The position numbers were made by a program, and so were the translations under genes. A stretch of 64,000 bases of DNA from Lampris incognitus (Eukaryota; Chordata; Actinopteri; Lampriformes; Lampridae): contig NC_079230.1 in the NCBI RefSeq assembly GCF_029633865.1, positions 28,489,089 to 28,553,088 of the forward strand, written 5' to 3'. Below are positions 44,886 to 60,100 of this stretch, in pieces (the first letter of the stretch is position 1; each line of letters starts with the position of its first letter). A model generated the notes under the pieces. That model did not search any database. It worked only from the letters and a program-made list of their open reading frames with translations, and was not told where the DNA came from.

Positions 44886-45041
44886 TGTAACGTGCATGGA
44901 TAAGGAGACACGCTGGCCGCTGGCTAGCGGGTCTGACCCTTTAGTCGAGCGGTTAGCGATGCCTCCTGCGTGCGGGCGATACGGGTTCGCTTCCCGGCCG
45001 CGGCAGTTCCTGTGGTTGCGCTGTCCCCCGAATTCGCTACA
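44886..45041 (+). mobile_element. Solo LTR of the Gypsy-linked family
   Basis: 156 bp with target duplication CTAC (44882-44885 and 45042-45045). It starts nine bases after the end of the miniature LTR element. Confidence 0.92.
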
Positions 45042-45204
45042 CTACAGTCAGCTCTGCGACTGTCCTGCAGCAACAACCTAACCGCTAAACGCAAAAGTAC
45101 AGACGGAATGGCAAATAGTGCATTTAAACTCCATTAGCATTACATTAATTAGTTAGCTCCAGAAGGTTAGCAAAGACATAAAATTAACTCCAAATTTATT
45201 AATC

Positions 45205-45566
45205 ATCCTTCCATTATCCAAGCCGCTTATCCCAATCGGGGTCGCGGGGCTGGAGCCTATCCCAGCAGTAATGAGGCGGCAGGTGAGGAGACACCCTGGG
45301 CAGGCCGCCAGGCCATCACAGAGCCGACACGTTCACACCTATAGGGGCAATTTAGTACGGCTGATTCACCTGACCTACATGTCTTTGGACTGTGGGGGGG
45401 GGGAAACCGGAGAGCCCCCGGAGGAAACCCACGCAGACACGGGGAGAACATGCAAACTCCACACAGAGGACGACCCCCCCCCCCCCAAGGTTGGACTACC
45501 ACGGGGCTCGAACCCACGACCTTCTTGCTGTGAGGCGACCGCACTAACCACTGCGCCACCGTGCCG
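45205..45566 (-). mobile_element. DANA/Mermaid-like SINE
   Basis: Minus-strand head with 'ggcacggtggcgcagtggtt' and a B-box-like GGTTCGAGCCCC, the core near 45400-45440 and a tail ending 'ttggataatggaagg'. Close to the copy at 23828. Confidence 0.87.
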
Positions 45567-45569
45567 AAA

Positions 45570-46255
45570 GCTATTAAGTGCCAATAAATACAATTCTGCA
45601 TACAATTTTTAGGTTGTGGATAAGTGAAATCACGCGGCAGCTTCTTTGGTGGAGGTTTTCTATTCTAATGTCCGCTGCAACAGTAGCACAAAATAACACC
45701 GGCGAAATGTGATGCAGCACAACGCCGGCCATTTTTAGCACCAGCTGCCACTGCATTCGAAACAACAGTATCTGTCTGTGGACAGCAAGGCAGTAATGCA
45801 AGACCCCACCCCCACACACAAGCTGAGGTTAAGGTTGGGAGGCTAAGCTCAGGGAGAGGAGTGGGAGTCCTGCTACACGTTCCACTTCCGTCTTGCAGAG
45901 TCCGCAGACAGACCTTTCTCACTCAAAACGCCACACAGTCTGGCAGCAACAGAGGGGTTGTGTTTGTAGTCTCCTGTGCAGCTGAAAACAGTTAAACCAT
46001 CTGGAACATCCTGACCTTAAACAGCCCACACAACACCTCTAGAGTACTGCCGTAGACTAGTTATGTACCTGTGGGAGGAGCTGTGAAAGACAGACGCAAC
46101 AGAGATTGTAATCGTGTACTTGTGAACCACTCCTGCGGATGAAGGCCATCAGTCTGCAGGATCGTGAGTTTACTGGCTCCTCTCACAGGTAGCACCATTC
46201 ACTAACCTTCTTGTCGATGAATGATCAAGTTGGCACCATCCTTTGGCAATATCAA
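45570..46255. other. Intergenic, nothing recognised
   Basis: No gene, RNA or repeat family recognised with support. Confidence 0.4.
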
Positions 46256-46270
46256 GTTTGTCACAAGACA

Positions 46271-46628
46271 GGGCATCCGGGTGGCGTGGTGGTCTATTCC
46301 TTTGTTAGTCGGGCCGGGCGTCCCTACAGACACAATTGGCCGTGTCTGCAAGTGGGAAGCCGGATGTGGGTGTGTGTCCTGGTCGCTGCACTAGCGCCTC
46401 CTCTGGCCGGTCAGGGAGCCTGTTCAGGGGGACGCGTTACGTCCCCCCGGTGAAACTCCTCACTGTCAGGTGAAAAGAAGCGGCTGGCGACTCCACATGT
46501 ACGGGAGGAGGCGCGTGGTAAGTCTGCAGCCCTCCTCGGATCGGCAGAGGGGGTGGAGCAGCGACCGGAAGAGGGGGGAAATTGGCCGGGGAGAAAAAGG
46601 GAGGGGGGGGTAAAAAAAAAAAAATTTT
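46271..46628 (+). mobile_element. SINE family S1 copy 4
   Basis: Partial tRNA-like head, a body like 22301-22710 and an A/T-run tail. Perfect 10-bp target duplication TCACAAGACA at 46261-46270 and 46629-46638. Confidence 0.87.
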
Positions 46629-46844
46629 TCACAAGACACTGCACAAGGACTCAATATGTGGGTGGGTGTTTTGCCAGGTCAGTGGGGCACTCAACTGACC
46701 CCAACAAAGGGCAGTTCCCAAAAAGTCCAGCAGTGCCAGCAACCAGTTACATGAGGAACACGGTGAGCTCGATAAGAGCGTGAGACCAGAAGGCGAGCTG
46801 GAAGTAGGTCAAAGGTCAGCCCGCTTCATACATCCTTAAATGTG

Positions 46845-46940
46845 TATTGTAATTTATACTGCAAACACTTTTTGCAGTAAGGCGCCTTGAGTGGCTGTCG
46901 CAGCTAGAAAGGGCGCTATATAAAATGCAGCTTGACTGAC
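46845..46940 (+). repeat. Repeat 3'-tail fragment
   Basis: Contains 'ggcgccttgagtggctg' and 'ggcgctatataaaatgcag', a familiar 3' end of a fish retroposon. Confidence 0.5.
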
Positions 46941-47242
46941 ATTTGTCTGTAGACGTGTAAAAGGGCAGCGGAACAGGTGGCTACGCCCGGATTTGCGTTG
47001 AATCGGGTTGGGGAAAGTGCACAAACTTTATGAATCTCCCCTCTCATCTCTGACGTGCGTCCGGGTGACGAGAGGATGTGTGTGTCGTAAGAGTGAGACG
47101 TATTGCACACATCTGGCAGCGAAAAAAAGGAAGCGGGGACACCGTCGACAATGGTGATGGGAGGGACTCGGCTCTCGGGGACGTGAGAGGCAGCGGTGGG
47201 TGGGTGGGTGGGTGAGGGGGGGTGTCGTTTCAGTCTAGAACG

Positions 47243-50200
47243 ATGGCCCCGGTCTTCGGCTGCCTGCTGCTCTCCTGCGTCTCTGCCGTCTGCTGTGACA
47301 GTAAGTACGCCTCGTGAAGATTCAATATGACTGGCAGACCCCAAAAAAGGTGTCAAAGTGGGGACAAATATGTGACGGTGTCAAGACGGCCGCAAGAAGT
47401 GGGACTGCTGCTCTTAGCTGCAGTGTAGCTCAGCTGAGGCTGATGACCGTCTCGCATTAACGCCCACCAACAGCCACGGGTCCTCGTGTATGGGGGATAA
47501 ACTCATCGCTCATGTCATCGGAGAACTTTGAAGTGCAAATCTGATGGTTACGAGATTGCGAACCGCGATAGGCCAAAATCTAAATCCAGGTGTTTTGACA
47601 GTGATCACTGTCATCCGGTGTTGCTTCAGTGTTACATTTGCCTGGCGAAAGAGAAAATCTCTTTTAGGCCAAAACTTTGAAGCCTAACAAATATGTCTGC
47701 AGATCGCTCTGTAAATTCCTCGTGAGGCGCCAGTAGTTTACATCACCAGTCTTTTGGTGGTTTTATGATCAGCGGATGCTGTACCGGACCGTTGTGGTGA
47801 AGAGGGAGCTGGGCCGGGAGGCGAAGCTCTCAATTTACCAGTCAGTCTTCGTCCCAACCCTCAGCTATGGTCGTGAGCTTTGGGTAGTGACCGAAAGGGT
47901 GAGATCGGGGATACAAGCGGCTGAAATGAGTTTCCTCCGTAGGGTGTCTGGGCCCACATACCGTGTGGAATGATGGGACTTGGGCAGTCCGCTCCCGTTT
48001 GCCAGATCTGGGCCAGAACCAAGCCACAGCAATGCTGCATGTTCCACATATTTGCCGAAGGTGGCCCATATTTGGGCCGTAGTCACCATTTACCACGCGG
48101 GCCACTTCAGGGTCACATCCAAATTACGTGTTGCCGAGAGCGCCGCATCTTTGCCAGAAAAGGCCCCACATCTGATTTGGCGTATTTGGGCCATATTTGC
48201 TATTATACATGTGGGCCACTTCAGGTTCACATCCATTTTGTCAGGGCCATCAGTGCCGCGTCATTGCCTGAAGTGGGCCCACATTCGGATGCTATCTGGG
48301 AGGATGAGGAGCTCGGACATCCGGAGGGAGCTCGGAGTAGAGCCGCTGCTCCTTCTCGTCGAAAGGAGCCAGTTGAGGTGGTTCGGGCGTCTGATTCGGA
48401 TGCCTCCTTGGCACCCTCCTTTGGAGGTTTTCCAGGCACGGCCAACCGGGAGGAGAACCCGGTGTGGACCCAGAACTCGCTGGAGGGACTACATGTCCGA
48501 TCCGGCCTGGGAACGCCTTGGGATCCCCCAGGAGGAGCTGGAGGGCGTTGCTGGGGAGAGGGAGCGCCCTACTTTCCTACCGCGACCCGACCCCCTGGAG
48601 AAGCGACTGGAGATGAATGAGAATGAATGAACGATCGAAGGAGATCAGACGAGCTCCATTGCAAAAGGTGTAGTTTTATGAATATGCGGGGTCCGCATGC
48701 AGCTCAGCATGTCGAGAGTCGGGGGACCTCCAGCAGAGCAGTTGCCCCTGCCTGCACCGCATCTTCTCTTTTGTTCAATGAATGATTGTCCATGAAGATA
48801 TTGCTTGTTTTATGAGGCAAATCTTTCCGTGCTTCCTGATTTGAAGGACCCTCGTGTTGATAATAATGGTCATTGTTTTTCAGTGTCAGCAGCCTCTGTA
48901 GCTTCTGCACGATAACAGGTCAATTTGTCCTGGCATCATCTCATGGCATCACGGGAGCAGGATGTAGTAGGCGGAGAAACTGATGATGACCCGTGGGATA
49001 ATATTCTTCTCCGGGTCCAATCTTTATCTTTATGTGCCAAACTGATTCATATGTTTTGGTTTGCCCATCTCTTCATAACTATTGGTCCAATATCTGTGAA
49101 GCGTTATAAGGGGTACTTCAGCTGCCCTTTGATCCAGTTGCATCAACAGCACTCTTTGGGGGTCGTACTGGATACAGTGGTCCCGCCAGATATTAAAGCA
49201 GATCTTGAGGCCTTCTTGACCCTATTGGCTAGACAACCGATATTACTTCGGTGGAAGTCATCCTCTCCTCCAGCCCACGAGGCTTGGCTCAGGGATGTTC
49301 TTCATGTCAAGTCAATTAGAAAAGATCAAATACACACTACGTGGGTCTACGGCTAAACTTTTCAAAACATGGCAACCCCTCTTTGACCTTATAGAGACAC
49401 CGCAGTTCCAGACTGTACCTCGGTGAAGACGGCTGATGGTTGTTATTCGTCCTTGTCATTTTGCTCCTTTGAATACGCAAGACTGATCTGTCACACTAAT
49501 TATGTTGCAATTTACTATGGAGACTGCGTATTTTGTGGGGTTTTTTTTAAGTTATTATTATTTGTTAGTCTTTGCAGGGGGTATATATTTTTCTTCTACT
49601 ACACACAATTTTTTATATGTATATGTATATGTATATATATGTATATATATGTGTGTATTTATATATATATATATATATTTATTTATGTGTGTATGTATAT
49701 ATGTACATATATATTTATGTGTGTATGTATATACACACATATATGTATATGTTTCTACCTACTGTTTTTGCCATATTCATAATATGTGCCATTATCATTA
49801 TTATTATTATTATTAATAATAATAATATTATCATTATTAGTTTTTAAAAATGTTGAAACTATTGAGTACAATATTAACAAAGGTTAATAAAGAGTTGGGG
49901 GGGGGGTGATAGGTCAACAACTGTGCAGCGTCTGTGAAAGTAAACCTGCTGAAATTATTATTTTTTTGAATTGTTCGTCTCCTCTCGTAGGCACTTCATC
50001 TGAAAGGAAAATTGTGGTGACTCAGCCTCCCAATGTCACCGCCACAGAGGGGGAGACGGTCCAGATCGAGTGCTGCTGGGACTCTAACGTGACCAGAGGA
50101 CATGTCAACTGGCTGAAAGTTGAGCAAAAACTGGGACATGTGCCTTTGGTGAACGGATGTGGGATGACGCATGAAGCCTGTAACTGTACAACGCTGACCT

Positions 50201-50299
50201 TGCCAAATGTCTCGAGAGCTGATTCAGGTTCATACACTTGCAAAGTGATCGACGAGGTGCCAATACTGAAGATGTTCCGAGGAGGAGGAACCGTCCTCA
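47243..50299 (+). CDS. Immunoglobulin-superfamily V-domain protein, 5' part only
   Basis: Exon 1 (47243-47300) encodes a signal peptide (MAPVFGCLLLSCVSAVCCD) and ends in phase 1 before GTAAGT. Exon 2 (49991 to at least 50299) follows a TAG acceptor and encodes one V-type Ig domain. It has VTQPPNVTATEGETV, the first cysteine in IECCW, VNWLK with the core tryptophan, ADSGSYTCKV with the second cysteine, and a J-like FRGGGTVL. Four to five NxT/NxS glycosylation sites and extra cysteines (GCGMTHEACNC) are present. The rest lies in or beyond the gap. Resembles NCR3-type or other small V-set immune receptors of fish; identity not settled. Intron 1 contains LINE fragments. Confidence 0.8.
47760..48630 (+). 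mobile_element. LINE 3' end, split by a repeat insertion
   Basis: C-terminal LINE text VVVKRELGREAKLSIYQSVF, VPTLSYGRELWV and AAEMSFLRRVSG stops near 47970. It resumes near 48295 as RSSDIRRELGVEPLLLLVER, then TRWRDYMSDPAWERLG, ending at TGA 48619. The insert (about 47975-48292) has internal repeats of 'gggccacttcagggtcacat' type at 48099 and 48212. Lies in intron 1 of the Ig gene. Confidence 0.8.
48890..49440 (+). mobile_element. L1-type LINE 3' end fragment
   Basis: Frame 48925-49353 includes RQPILLRWKSSSPPAHEAWL and continues in a shifted frame as KLFKTWQPLFDLI (about 49345-49395), typical of the C-terminus of fish L1-type elements. Dead fragment. Confidence 0.65.
49612..49830 (+). repeat. 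TATG/TA and TTA microsatellites
   Basis: Imperfect TATG/TATA-rich tract to about 49760, then ATT/AAT repeats at 49797-49830. Reading frames here are artefacts. Confidence 0.9.
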
Positions 50300-50499
50300 N
50301 NNNNNNNNNNNNNNNNNNNNNNNNNNNNNNNNNNNNNNNNNNNNNNNNNNNNNNNNNNNNNNNNNNNNNNNNNNNNNNNNNNNNNNNNNNNNNNNNNNNN
50401 NNNNNNNNNNNNNNNNNNNNNNNNNNNNNNNNNNNNNNNNNNNNNNNNNNNNNNNNNNNNNNNNNNNNNNNNNNNNNNNNNNNNNNNNNNNNNNNNNNN
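50300..50499. other. Assembly gap of exactly 200 N
   Basis: The round length suggests a placeholder of unknown true size. It truncates exon 2 of the Ig gene; translations across it are meaningless. Confidence 0.99.
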
Positions 50500-53570
<3,071 letters not shown>

Positions 53571-53572
53571 AT

Positions 53573-53729
53573 TGTAACGTGCATGGATAAGAAGACACGC
53601 TGGCCGTTGGCTAGCGGATCCGACCCTTTAGTCGAGCGGTTAGCGATGCCTCCCGCGGTGCGGGCGATTCGGGTTCGCCTCCCGGCCGCGGCAGTTCCTG
53701 TGGTTACGTTGTCCCCCGAATTCGCTACA
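53573..53729 (+). mobile_element. Solo LTR of the Gypsy-linked family
   Basis: 157 bp, target duplication ATAT (53569-53572 and 53730-53733). Followed directly by two derived mini-elements. Confidence 0.92.
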
Positions 53730-53747
53730 ATATCGTTTCTGACATAT

Positions 53748-53889
53748 TGTAGCGAATTCGGGCGGCCGCGGCAGTTCCTGTGGTTACGTTGTCCCCCGAA
53801 TTCGCTACAATATCGTTTCTGACATATTGTAGCGAATTCGGGCGGCCGCGGCGGTTCCTGTGGTTGCGTTGTCCCCCGAATTCGCTACA
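53748..53889. repeat. Two 62-bp fold-back derivatives of the LTR end, 80-bp period
   Basis: 53748-53809 and 53828-53889 each start TGTAGCGAATTCGGG and end CCCGAATTCGCTACA. They are the LTR's 3' end with an inverted copy of its terminus at the other side. ATAT flanks each, and an 18-bp spacer (AATATCGTTTCTGACATA) separates them. Confidence 0.85.
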
Positions 53890-54400
53890 ATATTCCGGTT
53901 TCTTATTGAAATGAATATTTTGATTAAAAAATTGTCAAGACTAATTTTTCAGGTCGAGTAAGCGTTAATCCAGCTTGTTTGACAGTACTGATGGAGTCAC
54001 TGGAAGAAAAAAAAAGCCAAAAAAAAGAAACGCTGAACAAAATAGAAAGTTTATCTTAAGCTATTTTGAACGAAAAACACTTCGTCGAAATCTGTGTAGA
54101 CTCTGACCATCGAATTTGAAGCCATTCACCGCCACGGGCAATTGTATGTAGGATAAAGATAACGTTTAAATGTCAAACGGCAAATCACTTTTCAGGGAAA
54201 TTAGTAAGCTAAATAGCAAACCATGAAACAACACCATTTATTTTCCCGGGTTTACATTCGTGAGCTTTTTCCATTTGGAAGAGACGCCATTCCCTCACTT
54301 CTAGAACAATTTCGGCTCTTCTTTCCATTCGTTCTCGCTCGATCCCAAAAAGTACTATTTGGCCTTCTGATGCAATACCTGGCGGAGGAATAAACTCGCT
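53890..54400. other. Intergenic upstream of the CpG-rich block
   Basis: No gene recognised; A-run at 54005-54030. Confidence 0.4.
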
Positions 54401-55700
54401 GTGGGGAGAAGGACGGCGGAGCTTCGCCTCGTTGCTTGGATACGAACGTGGTAGCTGGGAAGGGGGTGGGGGGGTCGAGCGCAGCCGCAGATCCTTCTCC
54501 TGAGTTAAGACGCGCTTTTCACCTCCGGCGGACATGTTGGCTCAAGAGGCGCGGCGCGGCGCAGTTGCCACAGACCGACGCTTCCTGCCGGAGCCGGAAT
54601 GTCGCACGGTTTCTCCGCTCTGACGCTCGTCGGCAGCCTCTCGTCCGGCGCCATTTCTGTCCGGCGTCCATGATACGTGACGCTGCTGCGGCGGATTCCG
54701 GAGCCCCAGCTCGGAACGGCAGCGGGACAGAAGTGACCGCTCCCCCCTCCTGCTCCCTCTCTACTTCAGCTGACGGCAGGTAAGGGGGCGAAATCGGGGG
54801 CAAAGTTCCGTTGTTTTCGCGAGCTCGCCTTTCGCTCGGCCGGCCGGTTGGCGCTATAGCGCGACACCGGGGACGCACAGTTTCGAAGGGGAAACGTCTG
54901 ACGGTCGGCGGTACAGCCTTGCCGGGGACAGCCGCTCCCCCCTCACCCCACCCCACCCGCCTTCGCTTCTGCTCGCAACAACCGCTTTCACGTTATCGCG
55001 AACCGCCTCGGCTAGCTAAGCGGTTTGAGGACGACGAATGTGACGCTTACGTAACGCGCTCGTCAAGCGGCGGACGCGTCTCGAAAGTGTCGCGGCTCTG
55101 GCTCCGCAGGACCGCCGCTAACCTTAGTCGTCTTGCCGTCGACTCGCTTTGGCTAAACCGGGCTGTCAGTGTTGCACTTCACCTGCGCTCCGAGCGGGCC
55201 TCGCAGAATCCAAGTTGTGGTCGCGGTAACCACCGCCACTACCGCCCCCCTCCACCCCCCCACCCCCCGATCGCCCGTGGGTCGACGTTATATCGTGAAG
55301 AGAGCGTCGGCATGCGAGATGTCGTCGGACGGGATTCCTCCCGGCCGGCAGTTTGGCTAACGAGCTAGCTTGGCTAAAGGTCGGCGGCCCGGCTAACCTT
55401 GCCCGTCCGCCCCGCGGTCGGTGCGAGGAGCCTGCCGCGCGTGTCGCCCGTCAACGAGCCTTAGCCGTTGCGGTGGTCTGCCCCTCGTGAGGCAGCTGAC
55501 AGAGCTCTTGTTTTGGCGAAAGTGTGGCGACTAACGTCGGCTAAGCGGCGCGGTAGCCCGTCAGTGGGGAAACGGCGATGCGCTCGTCTCCCGGGTGCCG
55601 TTAGCCAACGTCGCAGAACGTCAATTAACTCTGCGCTGGGCTGCTCGGCGTCGCACACATGGCCCGGTCTAGTGCGCGTGGTGGGATGGCTAAAGTTCTG
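54400..55700 (+). promoter_or_regulatory. CpG-rich promoter region and first non-coding exon of KIAA0232
   Basis: Dense in CpG, unlike the surrounding AT-rich DNA. A likely non-coding first exon ends at 54779 (ACGGCAG before GTAAGG). The transcription start is not defined. Open frames on both strands in this block reflect base composition. Confidence 0.7.
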
Positions 55701-56755
55701 TTTGAGCACGCTCCAGTTCCAGTGTGGGGGGGGGGGTACGGCGTGCACAAGAAATAAAAGAGGGTTTGAAGGTTGTTGTCACTGGTCAGCCATGTTAAGC
55801 AATTATCGAGAAAGCTGACCTTTAAGTGAGACTGTGCAAGTGATCAACGCAATGAAAACCGTGTTTTTGCCCCGAACTGGCTTGACTTTTTTCTTTCTTT
55901 CTTTTTGTTTTTAATTGACGTGCTCATGTGCTGTCAAGTTTGTTAACCGTTCACCTTTGACGTCTACCCCCGTTAAAAAAAAAAATGCCACGATTGAGTG
56001 ACAAGAGGGAGAGCCAATGAAAGCGGCGCCGCCTCCATTTGCTCCTCACGCTGGTTCCCTAATCCGCTGCTGCCGTATGAAACATGCGTTTGACAGCGAG
56101 CGTCCTTTTAACAGCCCGGCGCTTGCACACAGTCGTATCACTGGCTGGACAAGTGTGCCGTATAGGAGGAGTTTCTGCAGTATAGGTAGTGTTAAAAACC
56201 GGCCTGGCCCTTTTGAGGGCCTGTTCTCGACCGCCTCAGCTGTCACTTATGTCTGCGTTTTCATTGCATTTACTCAACGGCAGGGCCCTTCCGAAGACTG
56301 ACTTGCATAACTTAGATTTCTTTTACATACCTGCCCCGTATATCTTAGAAGCCAGTTTCTCATCTGAAGTATTCTGAGTAAAACACTACTGTTAAATCAA
56401 GCCACTTGCTGGACCGAGTTACTGCTGGAAGTCGGCTCGTTGCTAATTCCTGGCTGAATCCTGAGACCATGATCTCTGAGGAGACCAATTAACAATGTAT
56501 AAACCATCCATTAGGACAAAGAGAACATTTCTGTGCATTGCAATATTGGAGATCTACAAAGGTTGTTTTTTTTATCCTCTTGTTTTTAGAATGAAGGAAA
56601 ATAACCCGTATTGCAAGGTGGTTTTCAGGAATTAGGCTTGTATCTTGCCATCATGACTTGAATGAGACCTTTGAATAAAATTCAATTTGGATAACTTTTT
56701 TTTTTAACACTGAAAACATTTCAGAAAAACTGAATATTTGTTTTCTTTGTTTTAG

Positions 56756-57100
56756 GTTTTGCCGGTGAAGTAAGACGCAGCTCCAAAATGGACCTCTCTG
56801 AGTGAGATGCAAACACAACTTGTGTTTTACAGAAAAGCTGATCTCTTTTATCAGCATAAGCCATGCCTGATGAGTAAAGTCTCCATTTGCTACAAGCAAT
56901 AAAAAAAAAAAAAGCAAAAAAAATCCCACATGCCTCCCCATGTAGAGCCACTTCAGTGTGTCCTGCTGGAGTGATCCTGCCCTTCCTTTCCAAATAGGTT
57001 CTTCCTTGTCCTCTTCCCACATTCTTCCTCACTGACCCGAATATAGTAACTACCTGTCATAATGCCACTTCACCTGAAAATGGCCAACACCTGAGGTCTC
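56756..57100 (+). other. 5' UTR part of the KIAA0232 start exon
   Basis: Follows a pyrimidine-rich tract and TTTAG at 56751-56755. Contains upstream ATG codons, for example at 56788 followed by an early TGA, and an A-run at 56899-56912. Confidence 0.6.
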
Positions 57101-60100
57101 ATGCGTCCAGTGAGCACCGATTCAGACGGTCCTGCTCCTCCTGAAAACCTCTCTTGCCCCTACCCAACAGTGGGCCCCCTGTCTTCCTCAGAGATGTCCC
57201 TGCTCCAGTCCTTGGGTCCAGTGCAAAGCTGGCTTGGCCAGGAGCTGGAGAAGTGCGGGATTGATGCTATGATTTACACCCGTTATGTCCTCAGCCTTCT
57301 CCTGCATGACAGTTATGATTATGACCTACAGGACCAGGTGGGTTCCAACTACCATTAAAACGACTTCTGACAGTGGGTAGTGTAAAACTTAGCACATTTT
57401 TGATATGTTACTCATTGTTTTGTATTGTGAAATTGGTGGCCATGTGACCACAATCGGCCTATTTTTCAGCTTGATTGCCCATAACTGGTAACCGGCCGGT
57501 CAGTCTCAGCTATATCTGATTCTGTGCTGTGCAAATCTACCTGTGTGTAAATTTGACCTGAACCATCGTAGCACGATGGTTCACGCCGCGCACACAGCGG
57601 CACAGAGTAACGTCACAGCCACACAAACGCATGCTAAAACATGTCTTCCAAAACTGTCGTTAACTTTGGGAAAATAAAACATGTTGGATAAAGTGGGCTG
57701 TACTGCAATTCAAATTCAGTTGGATTTTATTTGTACAAAAAAAGCACTTTTTCCAGTAAACCGGAGCACTGTTTTTTTTTTAGATTTGTTTTGAGAGAAG
57801 GTCATGTAACCTGGTGCAGTTTTGGAGAAAATGTAAAAGTTATTTAATAGTTTTATCATGAACAACATTTCCATTAAAGAAAAGTTACAAAATGTTTGCA
57901 TGCTGTCAATCATAGTTCTCGGTGGGAAAAATGGGGGGGAAAAAAGCAAGTGGCAGGTCAAACTTTTAAAAAATTGGAATCAGCCAAGAAAAGTGCAATC
58001 AGTGCATCTCTACTTGTTATCATAGTTGGCCAGTCAGACTTTTACAGTCTGACTGGCCAACTCATTGTTTTTACCAGGGATGCACTGATACTGGTTTCGG
58101 ATATCGGGTCGATACCAGGAAATGGAGTATTGGTATCAAGAGATTTCTCTCAAGACTACCATAAGCCATGGTCATATGTCATACATATGTCATGAATTAA
58201 AGCAAATTTGTTTGATTTCCTTTGGTACATGGAAGCCAGTATGTCTTTAATGGTGAAAAAAAATGATTTTGTCTTATTTTGCCAACTGACCCCACACTAA
58301 TGGTCTAAATGTGCACTGTTCAACAAAACTGATGAATCAGATGGGGGTACTCAGTTTTTTTTTTTGTTTTTTTTTTTTGGCCAGTACATTTGTTAGTATA
58401 TGCAGTAAAACGGTGAGATCAGTGTATCCCTAGTTTTAACATCATTCCACTGTTGGCATGGGCTAATTTGGCCTTGCTTTAATTTCTTTTAATAATCTGA
58501 ACATTTCGTATGAACATCTCCCTTTGAGTTGTTCAAGTCTATATCATGTCACGTAATAGGATTGACATCACAATTTTGTTATTCTACCTTTTCCTATGTT
58601 TTGCCATTGGTTTGTTTCACAGTTGAATATTCAGTGTGTGACTGTTGTTGACAGGAAAATGACATCTTCTTGGGTTGGGAAAGGGGAACTGGGAAGAAAT
58701 GGGGCAAGAATAAGAAGAAAGGAGGGACAGACCTAAGTCTAGAGGAAATGAAGAAGCAAGCCGCTGTGCAATGCCTGCGTTCTGCATCTGATGAAGTAAG
58801 TCCCCATAGATTTGCAATAAAGTGATTAAATGAATTTAATGTCTGGTAAGTGTTACTGACATTTTGTATTTTCCTGTGAAGTTTGGTCTTTTCCTAATGG
58901 TGTTCATCAAATTTAGTCAACCATTTTCTCTTTGAACCATGGATTTTTATTTATCCATTGAAGGGGGAATTATATGATGTGCCCATCTTAATTTTGAATA
59001 AATCAATTAGAATGCAGAAAGCAGGCCCTATGAAATCTGTTTTTTTTCCTTTTCTTAATTTGGTTTTATTTTTTCCCCGTTTTCCATTTTCGGAGTTATT
59101 TTTTTAATTCGGCTTTTTGTCTTTTTACCCCTTTATATTACCACAAAATTTTTGTAATCATCTCCAATAATAAAAACAGATGGAAAATGGCGTTTTTAGT
59201 TCATTTGAATCAAAGCGCTTGCAAGAGATAAGAGTATGAATTAGCATCTTTTCATCACCAGTGAGCACATTCTCATCCTACAGCATCATATGTCAAACAC
59301 TTTTGCCAGTGTCAGTATATAATGCGCAAGGTATCCTTTCATGTCTGTATAGCAACCTTAACCCTAAAATCAACTGCTCTCTAAACGTAACCATTACCTA
59401 ACCTGTATGTCAATAATATTCATTAAGCTGAACCACCCTTGGAGAAAAACTGTTAGTGCGAGCTAAGAAAGCTTTAGGCATCCAATACTGCCACAACAGG
59501 TTTAATATTGGAGTCTATCAAACATCCGGCACATCTCTACAGACGTGAGAGGCTACCTTATTCTTATTCTTAGTCTCCCCTGAATTTAGCCATTAATGTT
59601 GTTATTTTTGGTGTTGTCTTCTGTGTTGTCTTTTTACAATTTTTTTTTTCTCTATCACAAATCAAACCCACGTGCATGTGCTGACGTGTGCATATTGTAA
59701 TGTGCACACTCACGCGTAAAGACAAGTGTGACAGGGTTTCTGCAAGGGAGAACAATGGATGGTTCAAGGACAAATTACTTTAACTTCCTATTACATGAAC
59801 ACATTTTGTTATAATCTCCCCCCAAATCTCTAAATTCATTGCACTTAGGTGTTTATATCTGAAAATCTGAAATTTGTTTTTATGTCTCCATTTTGTGATT
59901 CTGTCCATGTTTTCTGCATCATGGAAATCAATTGCTGTGTCAGCAAATTATTGCTGACTATACCTTTTTGGGGGAAATGCAGTCATGTCGATATTAATTG
60001 CATAAATCAGGGCAAATGGTCATTGCGTGAAGCCAAGCCCATGTGAAAGGACAAAACATTTGGACAAGACCTTCATAGTCAGGGCATGGTCATCATGTGA

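Noticed and set aside
54436-55818. Several long frames on both strands of the CpG-rich block
   Set aside because: High GC lowers stop frequency; none has a domain, and the block fits the KIAA0232 promoter and 5' UTR.
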